Source: Verrucomicrobiota bacterium | GTDB lineage: Bacteria > Verrucomicrobiota > Verrucomicrobiia > Verrucomicrobiales > DEV007 | NCBI GenBank assembly: GCA_963205275.1 | Contig: CAUJIH010000075.1 | Coordinates: 1-57,559 of the forward strand | Length of the DNA stretch: 57,559 nucleotides | Direction: 5' to 3' | Part shown: piece after piece, positions 7,727 to 16,948 of the stretch | Position numbering within the stretch: position 1 is the stretch's first letter | Layout of the letters: every line of letters starts with the position of its first letter | The notes under the pieces: generated by a model | The model's input: only the letters and a program-made list of their open reading frames with translations | The model's database searches: none | Told to the model about the DNA's origin: nothing | Translations under genes and position numbers: made by a program

Positions 7727-9748
7727 ATGAGTCAAGATTCGTCCCGATCCTATCGCTTGAATCGCCGGCATTTTCTCGTTGGCTCTGCCGGGAGTCTTTT
7801 CGGCCTTTCGTTGGAACCTCTCGCGGTGAGTGAGGTCTGCGCTGCGGAAGCGGCGAGTCGCTCCGAGCCACTCTATTGGGCTTGGTGGGGCTGGGAACCG
7901 CTTGCTCACTATCGACGAAGCGGTGGAGTGGTCGGTGCGGTGAACACGCAAGCTCCATGGCTAGCGGACTGGCATGCTCATCTACATACTGAAGATACGG
8001 TGCGCACGATGGCTGATCTCGGAATCAATCTCGGCTGTACCCATTTCTTCAAGGGATTCGGACTCATTCACGAGCGAGCGGAACAGCAAAATACAGCTCA
8101 ATTGGTCAAACGAGCGCATCAGCACGGAATCAAAATTCTCGGCTACTGCCAGTCTCGTTCGCTCTATTACGAGCAGTTTCTCGGCGAGGAGCCGAAGGCG
8201 GAGGACTGGATTCAGCGCGATGAGGAGGGGAATCTTCAGTTCTGGAGCAGTTCGAAGTACCGCTGGGCACCGTGCATTCTGAGTCAGGAGTTTCGAGCCT
8301 ACATGAAGCGAGCGATCCAGGTGGGGATAGAAGAAATCGAACTGGATGGGTTTCACTTTGACAACGATTACTGTTTGCCCTGCTACTGCTCGCGCTGCGA
8401 AAAGACCTTCGCTGTCTGGATGACTGAGCGTCACCCGGAGATTCCTGATCCGAAACTTCCCCCTCGCGAAAAGGAGAGTCCCGCTCGTATCAGTGAGCCG
8501 CTGGTGCAGGAGTGGGTGCGCTGGCGCTGTGAAACGCTGGCTGAATACCATGCAGACCTAGAGAAATACGCTCGAAGTCTGAAGTCAGACATCCTCCTAC
8601 TGGGGAATCCCGCCTATCCACGCCATCTCAACAGCCCGTATGTCCGTAGTGTCTGGGCACCTTGGATTGGACGACATCTCGATCTGATGTTTGCTGAAAA
8701 CGGGAATTTCCCTCGCGTCGAAAACGGTATCATGGTCTCGCAGGTGCGAGCCTGTAAGGACGCCTCTGCCGTCGGATATCGTGTGATATCGACCGTATGG
8801 AAAAAGGATAAAAAATCTCCGGGATACGGCCTGCCGGAAACTGAACAGGAGGTCGGACTGCAAGTCGCAGAGTCTGCTGCTCAAGGAGCGATTCCGGGAA
8901 CGAATTGGGCGCTGCGCCCGCTAGAAGAAGGTGACAAGATGCGTGTGGATCGCCCGGACTTGAAAGCAGCGCTGGGGAAATATATCCATTTTGCTCGGAA
9001 ACAGGACGCTTTTCTGAATCATGCGCAGCCTGTGCGCGACATCGCCGTGCTGCATAGCTTCGCATCGGTGGTTTTCGACAATACGGAATCACTTTCGCTC
9101 TCGCTAGGAATTGAGGAGGTGCTGATTCGAGGTGGCTTCCCGTGGGAGGTCGTCTTTAGCGACAACTTCGAGCGTTTGCTTGGATTCGGTACCCTCATCG
9201 TCGCGGGGCAGACTCATCTGAGCGACGCTGAGTGCCACGCCATAAGAGAGTTCGTAAAAGGTGGTGGAAGCCTGATCTTGGTGGGTGAGAACGGAATCAA
9301 TGACGAGAACGGGCGCAAGCGTTCCCAGAATCCCTTCACCAGTTTGGAAGGAGATCGCGTATTCCGTCTGAACGCGGAGGATGTTCGCGTCCCCGTGGTG
9401 GACAGTCACGAGATTAGCGTGCCTCTACCTGAGAATTGGAGCTCTGTCGCCGAGACGATACGGAAGGCGTCGGATCACGGGTTCTCGGCTCGTCTTCGAG
9501 GCTCTGACACAGTGACTCTCAGCGCCTGGAGGATAGGAAACGGAGGTCTGCTGATCCAACTGGTGAATTACGCAAAAACACCGACTCCGAAAGAAATGCG
9601 CGTGGAGTTGAGTCAGTACTGGCAGGGCAAAACCAAGCTGCGCTTCTCGACCCCCGACGCTTCGGAACAGAGCCTGCCAGTGCAGACACCACTCCGTGAA
9701 GTGGCGATCCCGTCATTCGTCATTCACGGAGTGCTGGTGATCGAGTGA
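7727..9748 (+). CDS. Tat-exported TIM-barrel protein, putative glycoside hydrolase (GHL6-like)
   Basis: A 673-residue protein whose N-terminus (RLNRRHFLVGSAG, Arg13-Arg14) is a twin-arginine signal, so it should be exported folded. Residues about 50-420 look like the hypothetical glycosyl hydrolase 6 barrel, with the acidic motif ELDGFHFDND. Directly after that motif are Cys216, Cys219, Cys221 and Cys224 (CLPCYCSRC), a likely metal site that could explain Tat export. Residues about 435-530 resemble the class I amidotransferase-like domain of beta-galactosidase trimerisation regions (TLIVAGQTHLSD, FVKGGGSLILV). A beta domain ends the chain. The substrate cannot be named. It converges on the aldolase gene with only 6 bp between stops. 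Confidence 0.7.
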   Translation: MSQDSSRSYRLNRRHFLVGSAGSLFGLSLEPLAVSEVCAAEAASRSEPLYWAWWGWEPLAHYRRSGGVVGAVNTQAPWLADWHAHLHTEDTVRTMADLGINLGCTHFFKGFGLIHERAEQQNTAQLVKRAHQHGIKILGYCQSRSLYYEQFLGEEPKAEDWIQRDEEGNLQFWSSSKYRWAPCILSQEFRAYMKRAIQVGIEEIELDGFHFDNDYCLPCYCSRCEKTFAVWMTERHPEIPDPKLPPREKESPARISEPLVQEWVRWRCETLAEYHADLEKYARSLKSDILLLGNPAYPRHLNSPYVRSVWAPWIGRHLDLMFAENGNFPRVENGIMVSQVRACKDASAVGYRVISTVWKKDKKSPGYGLPETEQEVGLQVAESAAQGAIPGTNWALRPLEEGDKMRVDRPDLKAALGKYIHFARKQDAFLNHAQPVRDIAVLHSFASVVFDNTESLSLSLGIEEVLIRGGFPWEVVFSDNFERLLGFGTLIVAGQTHLSDAECHAIREFVKGGGSLILVGENGINDENGRKRSQNPFTSLEGDRVFRLNAEDVRVPVVDSHEISVPLPENWSSVAETIRKASDHGFSARLRGSDTVTLSAWRIGNGGLLIQLVNYAKTPTPKEMRVELSQYWQGKTKLRFSTPDASEQSLPVQTPLREVAIPSFVIHGVLVIE

Positions 9749-9754
9749 GGAAAC

Positions 9755-10549
9755 TTATTTCCCCTCCGTGGATAGCCCCTCCAAGTCGTCGAACGCTTTC
9801 GCTGCGGCCTTCAGCCCGTTCAGGAGAATCATAAAGTCACCACAGTTGCAGAGCATATTGGCTCCTTGATCGCGACGCTTCTTCATCTCTTCTGGAGTTC
9901 CAGCGGGACAACCCCACGCGATACCATTCGCTTTGGCTGCTGCGGCGACTCGTTTGTAGGCGGCTTCGAGGCGTTCTCCGCTGGTGTCTCCTTCGCAGCG
10001 ATAGCGCAACCCTAGGTCTCCAGGGCCGACGAAGAGCATGTCCACGCCCGGTACGGCGGCGATTTCCTCGACATTCTCAACGCCTTCTGGAGTTTCGATT
10101 TGCACCACCAGAAAGGTCTCGCGATTCGCGTCCTGGGAAAATGTGTAGCCATCGGGATTGATATGATAATCGGAATCGAGACCCGCGTTATCGAGTCCTC
10201 GGTCGCCGATGGGTGGGAACTTGGTCGCTTGCACCAGCATCTTGGCTTTCTCCGCAGTAGAAACGTGAGGGATCATCAGGCCCGTCGCCCCATCCTCAAG
10301 ATAGCGGTACAGTTCCGTCTTGCCCAGAGTGGGGGCGCGGAGCAGACAGTCGATGTCGTAGAGATGAAAGTGGGCCAACATCACCTGGAGTTCCCGGAGT
10401 TCGAAGGCGCTGTGCTCGAGATCGAGCCAGATGCAGTCGAAGCCCGTGCGGGCGGCGTGAGCGATGTAGGAGGGGATGAAGTGGCCGAGATTGGCACAGC
10501 GAACGAATTCGCCCGCCCGAAGGCGTTTCATAGTTTTGCTGATTCTCAT
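9755..10549 (-). CDS. HpcH/HpaI aldolase family protein
   Basis: A 264-residue class II aldolase-like TIM barrel of the HpcH/HpaI family, which cleaves or forms 2-keto-3-deoxy or 4-hydroxy-2-oxo acids using a divalent metal. Family marks are WLDLEHSAFE (base region), GATGLMIPHVS, VVQIETPEGVENV (metal Glu) and MLFVGPGDLGLRY (metal Asp). The length agrees with the family (about 250-270). The start ATG overlaps the stop of the upstream HEAT-repeat gene by 4 nt, so the two form an operon. The actual keto-acid substrate is not determinable. Citrate lyase beta is a related alternative, but the motif order fits the aldolases better. Confidence 0.88.
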   Translation of the reverse strand: MRISKTMKRLRAGEFVRCANLGHFIPSYIAHAARTGFDCIWLDLEHSAFELRELQVMLAHFHLYDIDCLLRAPTLGKTELYRYLEDGATGLMIPHVSTAEKAKMLVQATKFPPIGDRGLDNAGLDSDYHINPDGYTFSQDANRETFLVVQIETPEGVENVEEIAAVPGVDMLFVGPGDLGLRYRCEGDTSGERLEAAYKRVAAAAKANGIAWGCPAGTPEEMKKRRDQGANMLCNCGDFMILLNGLKAAAKAFDDLEGLSTEGK

Positions 10550-11424
10550 GAGTTTGGAAAAAGGAATAACAGGGACTGAGCGGCGCGGACACGAACATCG
10601 GGTTCAGAGTCGTCGAGCAGAGACTCGAGTTTTGCACGCAGGTGCGTGGCCTTCGTATCGCCTGCGAAGTTGGCAGCGTAGGTTCGCACGCTAGCATCAG
10701 GATCGTCGAGATTCCGAGTCAGGCGCATCAGTCCGTCGGCATCGCCCAGCACTGCCAGAGCGTTCTCGATGTAGGCTCGGACGATGGGGGTAGGGGCTGC
10801 GTCAAGCCGCTTCCGCAGAGCTTCGATATCGCTCGGATCACCGATCGCGCCCAGAAGCCAAGAGGCGATCTGGAAGCCACCGACGTCTTTTCCGTCCCGC
10901 GCTTCACGGATCAACGCCATCGCTCCTGCATCGCCCTTTCGAGAAAGAGCGGCTGCGGCCATCAGGCGTAGCTTAATATCGGCTTCTGAATCTTCGAAAT
11001 ATCGGCGCAGAGTCGGTTCGTCTCCCAGCTCTGAGACCTTATAGAGACTCTCGGCGGCGTGGATATGACCATAGGGATCGGGTGATGTCAGAACCTCTGT
11101 CAGCACCGAGACGTATTTTCGCTCTCCGGCGCGGACAAGCTCGCGGGCGAGACCGCAGCGATGTTGAGCGTCTGAATCAGTGGCGAGACGTTTTTCCAAA
11201 ACAGGAATCACTTCTGTTCCGTGGCCACTGAGTGTCAATCCCTCTGCGGCGTGCATGGCTACCCAGAAATGCTCCGAATCCTCCGAATGCAACCCTGCAC
11301 GCAGAACGCTGAGAGCCTTTTCGCGCTGTTCAGGGGAGAGGGCCTCAGCAGGTTCGGCTGCCGTAGGGTGGAGAGACATTGGTCCGCAGGCGAGTGCGAT
11401 CCAAAGAAGAGGTCGAAATTTCAT
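10546..11424 (-). CDS. Secreted HEAT-repeat protein
   Basis: A 292-residue protein with a signal peptide (FRPLLWIALACGPMSLHPTAA) followed by HEAT/PBS-lyase-like helical repeats of about 30 residues through to the end (for example EALRKRLDAAPTPIVRAYIENALAVLG and related units). Such repeats make a solenoid for protein binding, and no catalytic residues are seen. The ATG at 11424 is preferred over a TTG two codons upstream because the signal peptide then starts with Met-Lys. The gene overlaps the downstream aldolase by 4 nt, so both are probably made together even though one is exported and the other looks cytoplasmic. Function unknown. Confidence 0.8.
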   Translation of the reverse strand: MKFRPLLWIALACGPMSLHPTAAEPAEALSPEQREKALSVLRAGLHSEDSEHFWVAMHAAEGLTLSGHGTEVIPVLEKRLATDSDAQHRCGLARELVRAGERKYVSVLTEVLTSPDPYGHIHAAESLYKVSELGDEPTLRRYFEDSEADIKLRLMAAAALSRKGDAGAMALIREARDGKDVGGFQIASWLLGAIGDPSDIEALRKRLDAAPTPIVRAYIENALAVLGDADGLMRLTRNLDDPDASVRTYAANFAGDTKATHLRAKLESLLDDSEPDVRVRAAQSLLFLFPNS

Positions 11425-11547
11425 GAACAAACGATTTGTCGATCCGACCGCAGCAAATGTCGAGAGTAAATTGATCGAGACGAAATCATCGATTCAGCGC
11501 AAGGACGCAATCGACGAACCCCACTTGTTCGGTGTAGAGTGTCGCCT

Positions 11548-12174
11548 ATGAACTTTCGCTGGCTCGGGAGAGTGTCCTATCCCGATGGATTAAAGATCCA
11601 GGAAAATCTCGTCGCACAGAGGCAGCGCGATGAGGTGGGCGATACCGTGCTACTGCTCGAGCATGAGCCTGTGTACACGATCGGTCGCACGCGTGACCAC
11701 TCCAGCCTGCGAGCAGAGGATTCGCTGCCTCACCCGGTGTATGAAATCAATCGAGGCGGGCAGGCGACGTTTCATGGCCCAGGGCAATTGGTCGGCTATT
11801 TAATCCTAGATTTGAATCCTCTCGGACGCGACCTTCACCATTATCTCTGGAGTATCGAATCCGTTCTGATGCGCCTGGCGTCGGACTTTGGGATAGAGGC
11901 CGGGCGACGCGAGGGCCTGACTGGGGTGTGGGTAGAAAATAGAAAGCTCGCTTCCATCGGGGTAGGTGTGAGAAAATGGGTCACCATGCACGGTTTCGGA
12001 CTCAATGTATCAGAGGATCTCTCTGGATATGACGCCATTACCCCCTGCGGAATCGCAGGGGTCACGATGACTTCTCTTTCACGGGAATGTGGACGCACGA
12101 TTTCCGTTGCCGAAGCTGCGGAGGCTGTAAAGAAGCGCATCACGGAGGCTTTTTCTCAAGAGGTGAAACTCTGA
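11548..12174 (+). CDS. lipB: Octanoyl-[acyl carrier protein]:protein N-octanoyltransferase
   Basis: A 208-residue LipB, the usual length. It transfers octanoate from ACP to the lipoyl domains of 2-oxoacid dehydrogenases and glycine cleavage H protein. The signature RGGQATFHGPGQLVGY is intact. The catalytic Lys lies in NRKLASIGVGV and the acyl-accepting Cys in ITPCGIAGV. The ATG at 11548 is preferred. A GTG three codons earlier is in frame, but neither has a clear ribosome site. lipA is not in the window. It is the first gene of a same-strand run through the cyclase, kinase, LemA and DUF2207 genes. Confidence 0.95.
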   Translation: MNFRWLGRVSYPDGLKIQENLVAQRQRDEVGDTVLLLEHEPVYTIGRTRDHSSLRAEDSLPHPVYEINRGGQATFHGPGQLVGYLILDLNPLGRDLHHYLWSIESVLMRLASDFGIEAGRREGLTGVWVENRKLASIGVGVRKWVTMHGFGLNVSEDLSGYDAITPCGIAGVTMTSLSRECGRTISVAEAAEAVKKRITEAFSQEVKL

Positions 12175-12200
12175 GCGCGAACGGAAGTAAAATCGAATCG

Positions 12201-14120
12201 ATGTATCTGGTCGCAGTTCATTTGGAAAATCCTCGGGAGATGGTCGTCGCGCAGGCGGTGGCGGGCCGCCCGATTCGGATCGGACGCAAGCCTGAGAGTC
12301 TGCCAGAGGAGACGGTCGATCTCTTGCGTATCACCTGGGATGATAGGCACGTCAGTCGCAATCACTGCGAAGCTACGATGACGGAAGAGGGATCCGTGAC
12401 CCTCCGGCGATTGCCCGCTCTGACGGGGCGCAGTACTCCCAATCCTTTTTCCACAAACGTATATCACAAGCATCGTCACCGCATCGACAGTCCGACAGAG
12501 CTGAAGCCGAGCGGTTCTCTGGTGCTCGGACTTGGCGGTAGCACCGCTCTCTACTGGCTGGAGTCGATGGGTGATCTCGACGAGCACATCGAGTATCATT
12601 ATCGAGAAAAAGATCGTGAAAAGGAAGCATTCGAGGATGATCTGACGAAGCATCAGGATTACGACGAAGTTAGCCAACTCGATGAATATAGTCTCCGTCT
12701 GCAACTGAAGCTGTTGCAAAAAGAACTCCCGCAACAGGTACTCAGCGGATGGACGGATGAGGAAGATTTGCTGACGCGTGCTGCTGTTTTCCTAGAGAAT
12801 TCACTACCCGGTCAGAAGGGCGTGACGGCCGTCTTTTTGGCGGTAGAAAAGGATGGGGAGGGCGTGGATTTCGAGATTCTCAATCCCGATCCCCTAGCGC
12901 GAGCCGATTTCAGTCCCAGTCGCACACTGATGAATCGGCTGAATCTCGCGAAACCCAATCCTGCGGATATTCGCATCTGGACTTCGAAGGACAACAATCG
13001 TGTCTTTGCAGCGGAGAGTCTCGGTGATGAAATCGACTGGGTAGCCATTATCCCGGTCGCTCGATTCGACGAGTCGGCAAAAATCTACCGCGATTCCCAG
13101 CGTCGTCCGGTGTATCTCTACGTCGAGACGCGACAGGCGTCGAATGCTGCTGCGGCGGCCTTTATTCCATTCATTCGCCTGATTAGCTCTCTCGTGGCGA
13201 GCCTGCTCTCTGCACGAGCTGATCAGAAAATGCAGGATCAGATGGCAGCCTATTTTTCTCCTGGTCTCCGCAAGATCATGCGCGTGCGTGATCAGTCAGA
13301 ACTGGAACCTGCGATGGTGGACTGCACCGTGATGTTCAGTGATCGGCGGGGACATTCCCGCCACCTCGAGCAGGCGAAGGGTGACAAAGAAATCCTTGAT
13401 CGCCTCCACGAAAACCAAAAGATCGTCGGCTATATTACAGAGGAAATTTTTCGCAGTCGTGGCGTCGTGACTGACTTCTCAGGCGATGGGGCACTCGGAC
13501 TCTGGGGATGGCCCGACTTCGGTGATGCGAACAAAGACCACGCTCTACTTGCCGTCGAAGCTGCCGAAGCGATCGTGAAACGTCTCGCCTCGCGAGTCGA
13601 GTACGAAGAGGAGCTTCAGCGCGACATGGCCGCCGTCCGGATCGGAATCAGTACTGGACGCATCGCTGTGGGGAAAACGGGACCCTCTCAACAGTGGCAC
13701 ATTAGTGTCTTCGGTAGCGTCGCTAACCTTGGTGCTCGACTGGAGCGTATCGCCAAAGAGTTCCGTGTGCCTGTCCTGCTTTCCGATGAGACCTATCTCC
13801 GTATCCGTGAGTCAGGGAATCGCATCTTCCGGCGACTGTGTCTGATTCAACCTGCTGGCTTTGCCGAAGGTTACGCGATTCACGAGCTTGTGCTTCCTCG
13901 TGAAATGGGAGGTTCCGGTATCTCGGAAGAGGACATTCGCACATACGAGCGAGCACTGAATCAGTTCAACCACGAGCAGTGGGACGATGCGATCGATCTG
14001 CTCGCCACGATACCCGAGGACGACCCTGCTAGTCTCTGGCTCAGGGCGAAAGCTCTGGAGTTTCGGAAAAATCCACCTTCTCCCGGCTGGGCGGGTGAGA
14101 TACGCAGCCTCACCAAATAG
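12201..14120 (+). CDS. FHA domain-class III nucleotide cyclase with unusual base-recognition residues
   Basis: A 639-residue cytoplasmic protein. Residues about 5-100 are an FHA phosphothreonine-binding domain (IRIGRKP, RHVSRNHCEA). The middle (about 165-350) is GAF-like. Residues about 375-550 are a class III cyclase domain. Both metal-binding aspartates (Asp381 in MFSDRRG, Asp429 in FSGDGALG) and the transition-state pair Asn509 and Arg513 are kept. The base-recognition pair is not: the Lys position four residues before Asp429 is Asp425, and the position seven before Asn509 is Ser502. Adenylate cyclases have Lys with Asp or Thr there, and guanylate cyclases have Glu with Cys or Ser. ATP specificity therefore should not be assumed. 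The C-terminus is a short TPR-like helix region. ATG 12201 starts at the FHA domain. The kinase gene follows 23 bp later. Confidence 0.85.
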   Translation: MYLVAVHLENPREMVVAQAVAGRPIRIGRKPESLPEETVDLLRITWDDRHVSRNHCEATMTEEGSVTLRRLPALTGRSTPNPFSTNVYHKHRHRIDSPTELKPSGSLVLGLGGSTALYWLESMGDLDEHIEYHYREKDREKEAFEDDLTKHQDYDEVSQLDEYSLRLQLKLLQKELPQQVLSGWTDEEDLLTRAAVFLENSLPGQKGVTAVFLAVEKDGEGVDFEILNPDPLARADFSPSRTLMNRLNLAKPNPADIRIWTSKDNNRVFAAESLGDEIDWVAIIPVARFDESAKIYRDSQRRPVYLYVETRQASNAAAAAFIPFIRLISSLVASLLSARADQKMQDQMAAYFSPGLRKIMRVRDQSELEPAMVDCTVMFSDRRGHSRHLEQAKGDKEILDRLHENQKIVGYITEEIFRSRGVVTDFSGDGALGLWGWPDFGDANKDHALLAVEAAEAIVKRLASRVEYEEELQRDMAAVRIGISTGRIAVGKTGPSQQWHISVFGSVANLGARLERIAKEFRVPVLLSDETYLRIRESGNRIFRRLCLIQPAGFAEGYAIHELVLPREMGGSGISEEDIRTYERALNQFNHEQWDDAIDLLATIPEDDPASLWLRAKALEFRKNPPSPGWAGEIRSLTK

Positions 14121-14143
14121 ATCCACTCGACCTTTAATCCATC

Positions 14144-16327
14144 GTGCAGGACGAAGATTCCATTAAAGTCAAAGATTACGTGATTCACCAGCCACCACTG
14201 GGGGAGGGGAGTTATGGTCGCGTCTATCGGGCCACCTATCGGGGAATCTCGGAGCGAGCATTGAAAATCTTCCGCCCTGGTGCGGTCGATCTCGCGAGCA
14301 TGGCACGCGAGCTGGAGAAGCTCTCTCAGGTCACTGGCCATCAGGGAATCGTCGCGTTGCACGATTTTGACTTACTGAATGACCCACCCTATTACGCGAT
14401 GGGCCTCTACGCCTATCAGAATCTGGAGGGCAACTGGGAGGCGCGAACACTGAATCAGCTTTGCGGAAAAATTGATGTTAGGGAAGGTTGGCGACTAATT
14501 CGCGATATTGCTGATGCGCTCTCTTATCTGCATCAGAACCGCATTATCCACTGCGATATCAAGCCCTCAAACATTCTACTGTCAGACGAGATCCCGTATC
14601 ATATTAAAATCTGTGACTTCGGGCAGAGTCGAGGACCTGTATCCGAGGGAACGATGCCCGTCGGCACGCCTTTGTATGCGAGCCCTGAGCAACTCCGAAA
14701 TCCCCGTGACTCAGCGGATGGGAAGGGCTTTCGCTGGGACGTATACAGCTTCGGGGTCGTCGCCTATCAGCTTCTCACAGGCGAACTTCCTCGCCTGAGG
14801 GAATTCGCAGCTTCTAGGAAAGAGTTCTTCGATGCGGAAGCTACTTTTTACGAACCAGATGCCGAGACCTCACCTGGAGACAGGGGAAAAGCGATCGACG
14901 GGAACCAGATCGCCACCTTGTTGGAGGCCCGAGAGGAGATTTCCTGGCCTTCTGATCTGCGAATTTCGACCGAGAGAAAACTCCTCATCGCAGATTGTCT
15001 CAGCATCAGAGCGGATCGACGTCCGTCCGATATGCGCGAGGTCTGGGCGCGAGTTCAGCGGCTGGAGCAGCAGGATAGCGTGCGGGCGGCACGCAAGCTG
15101 AATACAGTCTTCGCCATTCTTCTCGTGATCGCGATCTGGGCTTCTGGCTTTGCTCTAGTCCAGGCACGAAAGGCTTCTCTCGCGACCGCTGACGCCGTGG
15201 CAGCAGCCGACACATCCAAGCAGAATGCGAATGCTGCGATCGACCTGATGCGACTCTTCGTGAGTGAACTGAATAAAGGCGACATCTCGGGTTCGGGAGC
15301 AAATCGCCTCTATACCATCGTCGCTGAGTATTCACAGACCTTCCTCGACAATCGCTCCAAGAACTCCCCTGCCTCCGCTCGCATCCTTCGCTTTTCCGGA
15401 CAAACAGCCGCGCTTCGTGGACGGCAGGCTCTGGCACGGAACGATCTGGACGGGGCACTGAAGGATTTCACGACCGCCTTTGAGATCCGGTCGAAGCTGG
15501 CCGAGGATGCTGACATCACAGAAGATTACGCACTACTTGCCTCGCGCGATCTCGCCAGTATCGCTGATATCTACGAGCGAAAGGGTGGCTATGCTCAGGC
15601 GGTGACCTACTACAATCGCGCACTGGAATGGCGGACGCAGTCCGACTCTCCCGATGGGGTCTTCTCGCTGGCACAACTCAAACAGCTAGCTGAAGTCTAT
15701 CGGCCTCTGGCCAATGCCTACGCGCTGAATCAGGAACCAAAACAGGCGATTTCCACACTAGAAGAGATCCTCTCGATTTTTCTATCGCGATCAGAGGATG
15801 AAAAAACAGCAGATCGTCCCGGCTTTGTGATCGAAACGGTGCGGGTTCTCTTGCAGCTCGGTGAGACCTTGCAGGCTGGCGGGAATCTTTCTAAGGCGGG
15901 AGAGCGTTTCCAAACAGCGGCTGATTTGGCGAAATCTCTCTCAGGGGCCTCTCCCGGCATCGCTGAAGAAGCCGCACGAGCATATCTTTCGGCCATTCAT
16001 TCGTTAGGATTGATTCAGATCGCTCAGAAACAGCCGGAAGCTGCTCTTGCGCTCCTTCGGGAAGAAATTCGCATCCGCGACACTGACGTCAGCCGTCGAC
16101 CTTACGATGCGGAATTAAAGCTGAGCCTAGCAGACGCCTATGAAGCCGCGTCACGCTGCCTCGATTTCAGTCAGCAGGCTTCCCGCAGTCTGGCCGTCGA
16201 TTATCTCGGAAAAGCGGTCAACCTGCTGTCGCAACTGCCCTTTGATCTGCGTTCCCGATCCGATATTACAGAAAAAATCACGAGGTATCAGGAGACTCTG
16301 GCGAAGCTCGAGATTCCGTCGAACTAA
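14144..16327 (+). CDS. Transmembrane Ser/Thr protein kinase with TPR repeats
   Basis: A 727-residue Hanks-type kinase. The glycine loop is LGEGSYGRVY, the ATP lysine is Lys41 (RALKIF), the catalytic loop is IHCDIKPSN (Asp138), the metal site is DFG (Asp158), and the activation segment ends GTPLYASPEQ. The kinase domain runs to about residue 310. One membrane helix at about 320-341 puts the C-terminal part outside the cytoplasm. That part has tetratricopeptide repeats from about 410 to 690. The start is GTG at 14144, 23 bp after the FHA-cyclase stop. The FHA domain encoded next door is an obvious candidate reader of phosphothreonine made by this kinase, which is inference from context. The external TPRs probably bind a protein or envelope ligand. 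Confidence 0.92.
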   Translation: MQDEDSIKVKDYVIHQPPLGEGSYGRVYRATYRGISERALKIFRPGAVDLASMARELEKLSQVTGHQGIVALHDFDLLNDPPYYAMGLYAYQNLEGNWEARTLNQLCGKIDVREGWRLIRDIADALSYLHQNRIIHCDIKPSNILLSDEIPYHIKICDFGQSRGPVSEGTMPVGTPLYASPEQLRNPRDSADGKGFRWDVYSFGVVAYQLLTGELPRLREFAASRKEFFDAEATFYEPDAETSPGDRGKAIDGNQIATLLEAREEISWPSDLRISTERKLLIADCLSIRADRRPSDMREVWARVQRLEQQDSVRAARKLNTVFAILLVIAIWASGFALVQARKASLATADAVAAADTSKQNANAAIDLMRLFVSELNKGDISGSGANRLYTIVAEYSQTFLDNRSKNSPASARILRFSGQTAALRGRQALARNDLDGALKDFTTAFEIRSKLAEDADITEDYALLASRDLASIADIYERKGGYAQAVTYYNRALEWRTQSDSPDGVFSLAQLKQLAEVYRPLANAYALNQEPKQAISTLEEILSIFLSRSEDEKTADRPGFVIETVRVLLQLGETLQAGGNLSKAGERFQTAADLAKSLSGASPGIAEEAARAYLSAIHSLGLIQIAQKQPEAALALLREEIRIRDTDVSRRPYDAELKLSLADAYEAASRCLDFSQQASRSLAVDYLGKAVNLLSQLPFDLRSRSDITEKITRYQETLAKLEIPSN

Positions 16328-16381
16328 TTTACATCTTGATTCGAGCTTTTACTTCCTCACTTTTCTGATACTCTCCTCTCC

Positions 16382-16948
16382 GTGATCCCCGCCTTCGCCA
16401 TTCTCATCGGACTGACACTGCTGATCGGCGGCTTGCCGCTCACGTTTATCCTGATCTACAATCGACTGGTCGGTTTACGGAATCGAGTCGCAGAGGGCTG
16501 GAGCGGCATCGATGTCCAGTTAAAGCGCCGACACGAACTGATTCCCAACCTAGTAACCACGCTCCGAGCCTATCGGGACTATGAGCGTGAAACGCTGGAG
16601 ACGGTGACTCGGCTGCGCAGTATCGCCGAGGCAGCGACGAGTGTCCCGATCAGCGCCGAGGCTGAGGAAAGTCTGGGACGAGGGTTAAAAAGCGCGATGA
16701 TTCTAGCAGAGGGGTATCCCGATCTGAAGGCCGATCAGAATTTTCGTGAATTCATGAAGCAGTTGGTAGTGATCGAGGATGATCTCCAATACGCCCGCCG
16801 ATATTACAACGGAGCGGTTCGTGATCTGAACAACGCTCTCGAGTCTTTCCCTAGCAGCCTAGTCGGAAAAATGGCAGCATTTCAGAAAGCTGATTTCTTC
16901 GAGGTGAGCCAGGCGACGGAACGAGAAGGAACGGACGTTCGCTTATGA
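16382..16948 (+). CDS. LemA family protein
   Basis: A 188-residue LemA protein with one N-terminal membrane helix (residues about 4-26) and a long helical domain. The family signature is seen in IYNRLVGLRNRVAEGWSGID and LKRRHELIPNLVTTL, with NGAVRDLNNALESFPS near the end. LemA proteins have no settled biochemical role. They commonly sit beside DUF2207 or TPM-domain membrane proteins, as here. The start is GTG at 16382. The end overlaps the next start by 4 nt (ATGA), showing tight coupling with the DUF2207 gene. Confidence 0.93.
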   Translation: MIPAFAILIGLTLLIGGLPLTFILIYNRLVGLRNRVAEGWSGIDVQLKRRHELIPNLVTTLRAYRDYERETLETVTRLRSIAEAATSVPISAEAEESLGRGLKSAMILAEGYPDLKADQNFREFMKQLVVIEDDLQYARRYYNGAVRDLNNALESFPSSLVGKMAAFQKADFFEVSQATEREGTDVRL

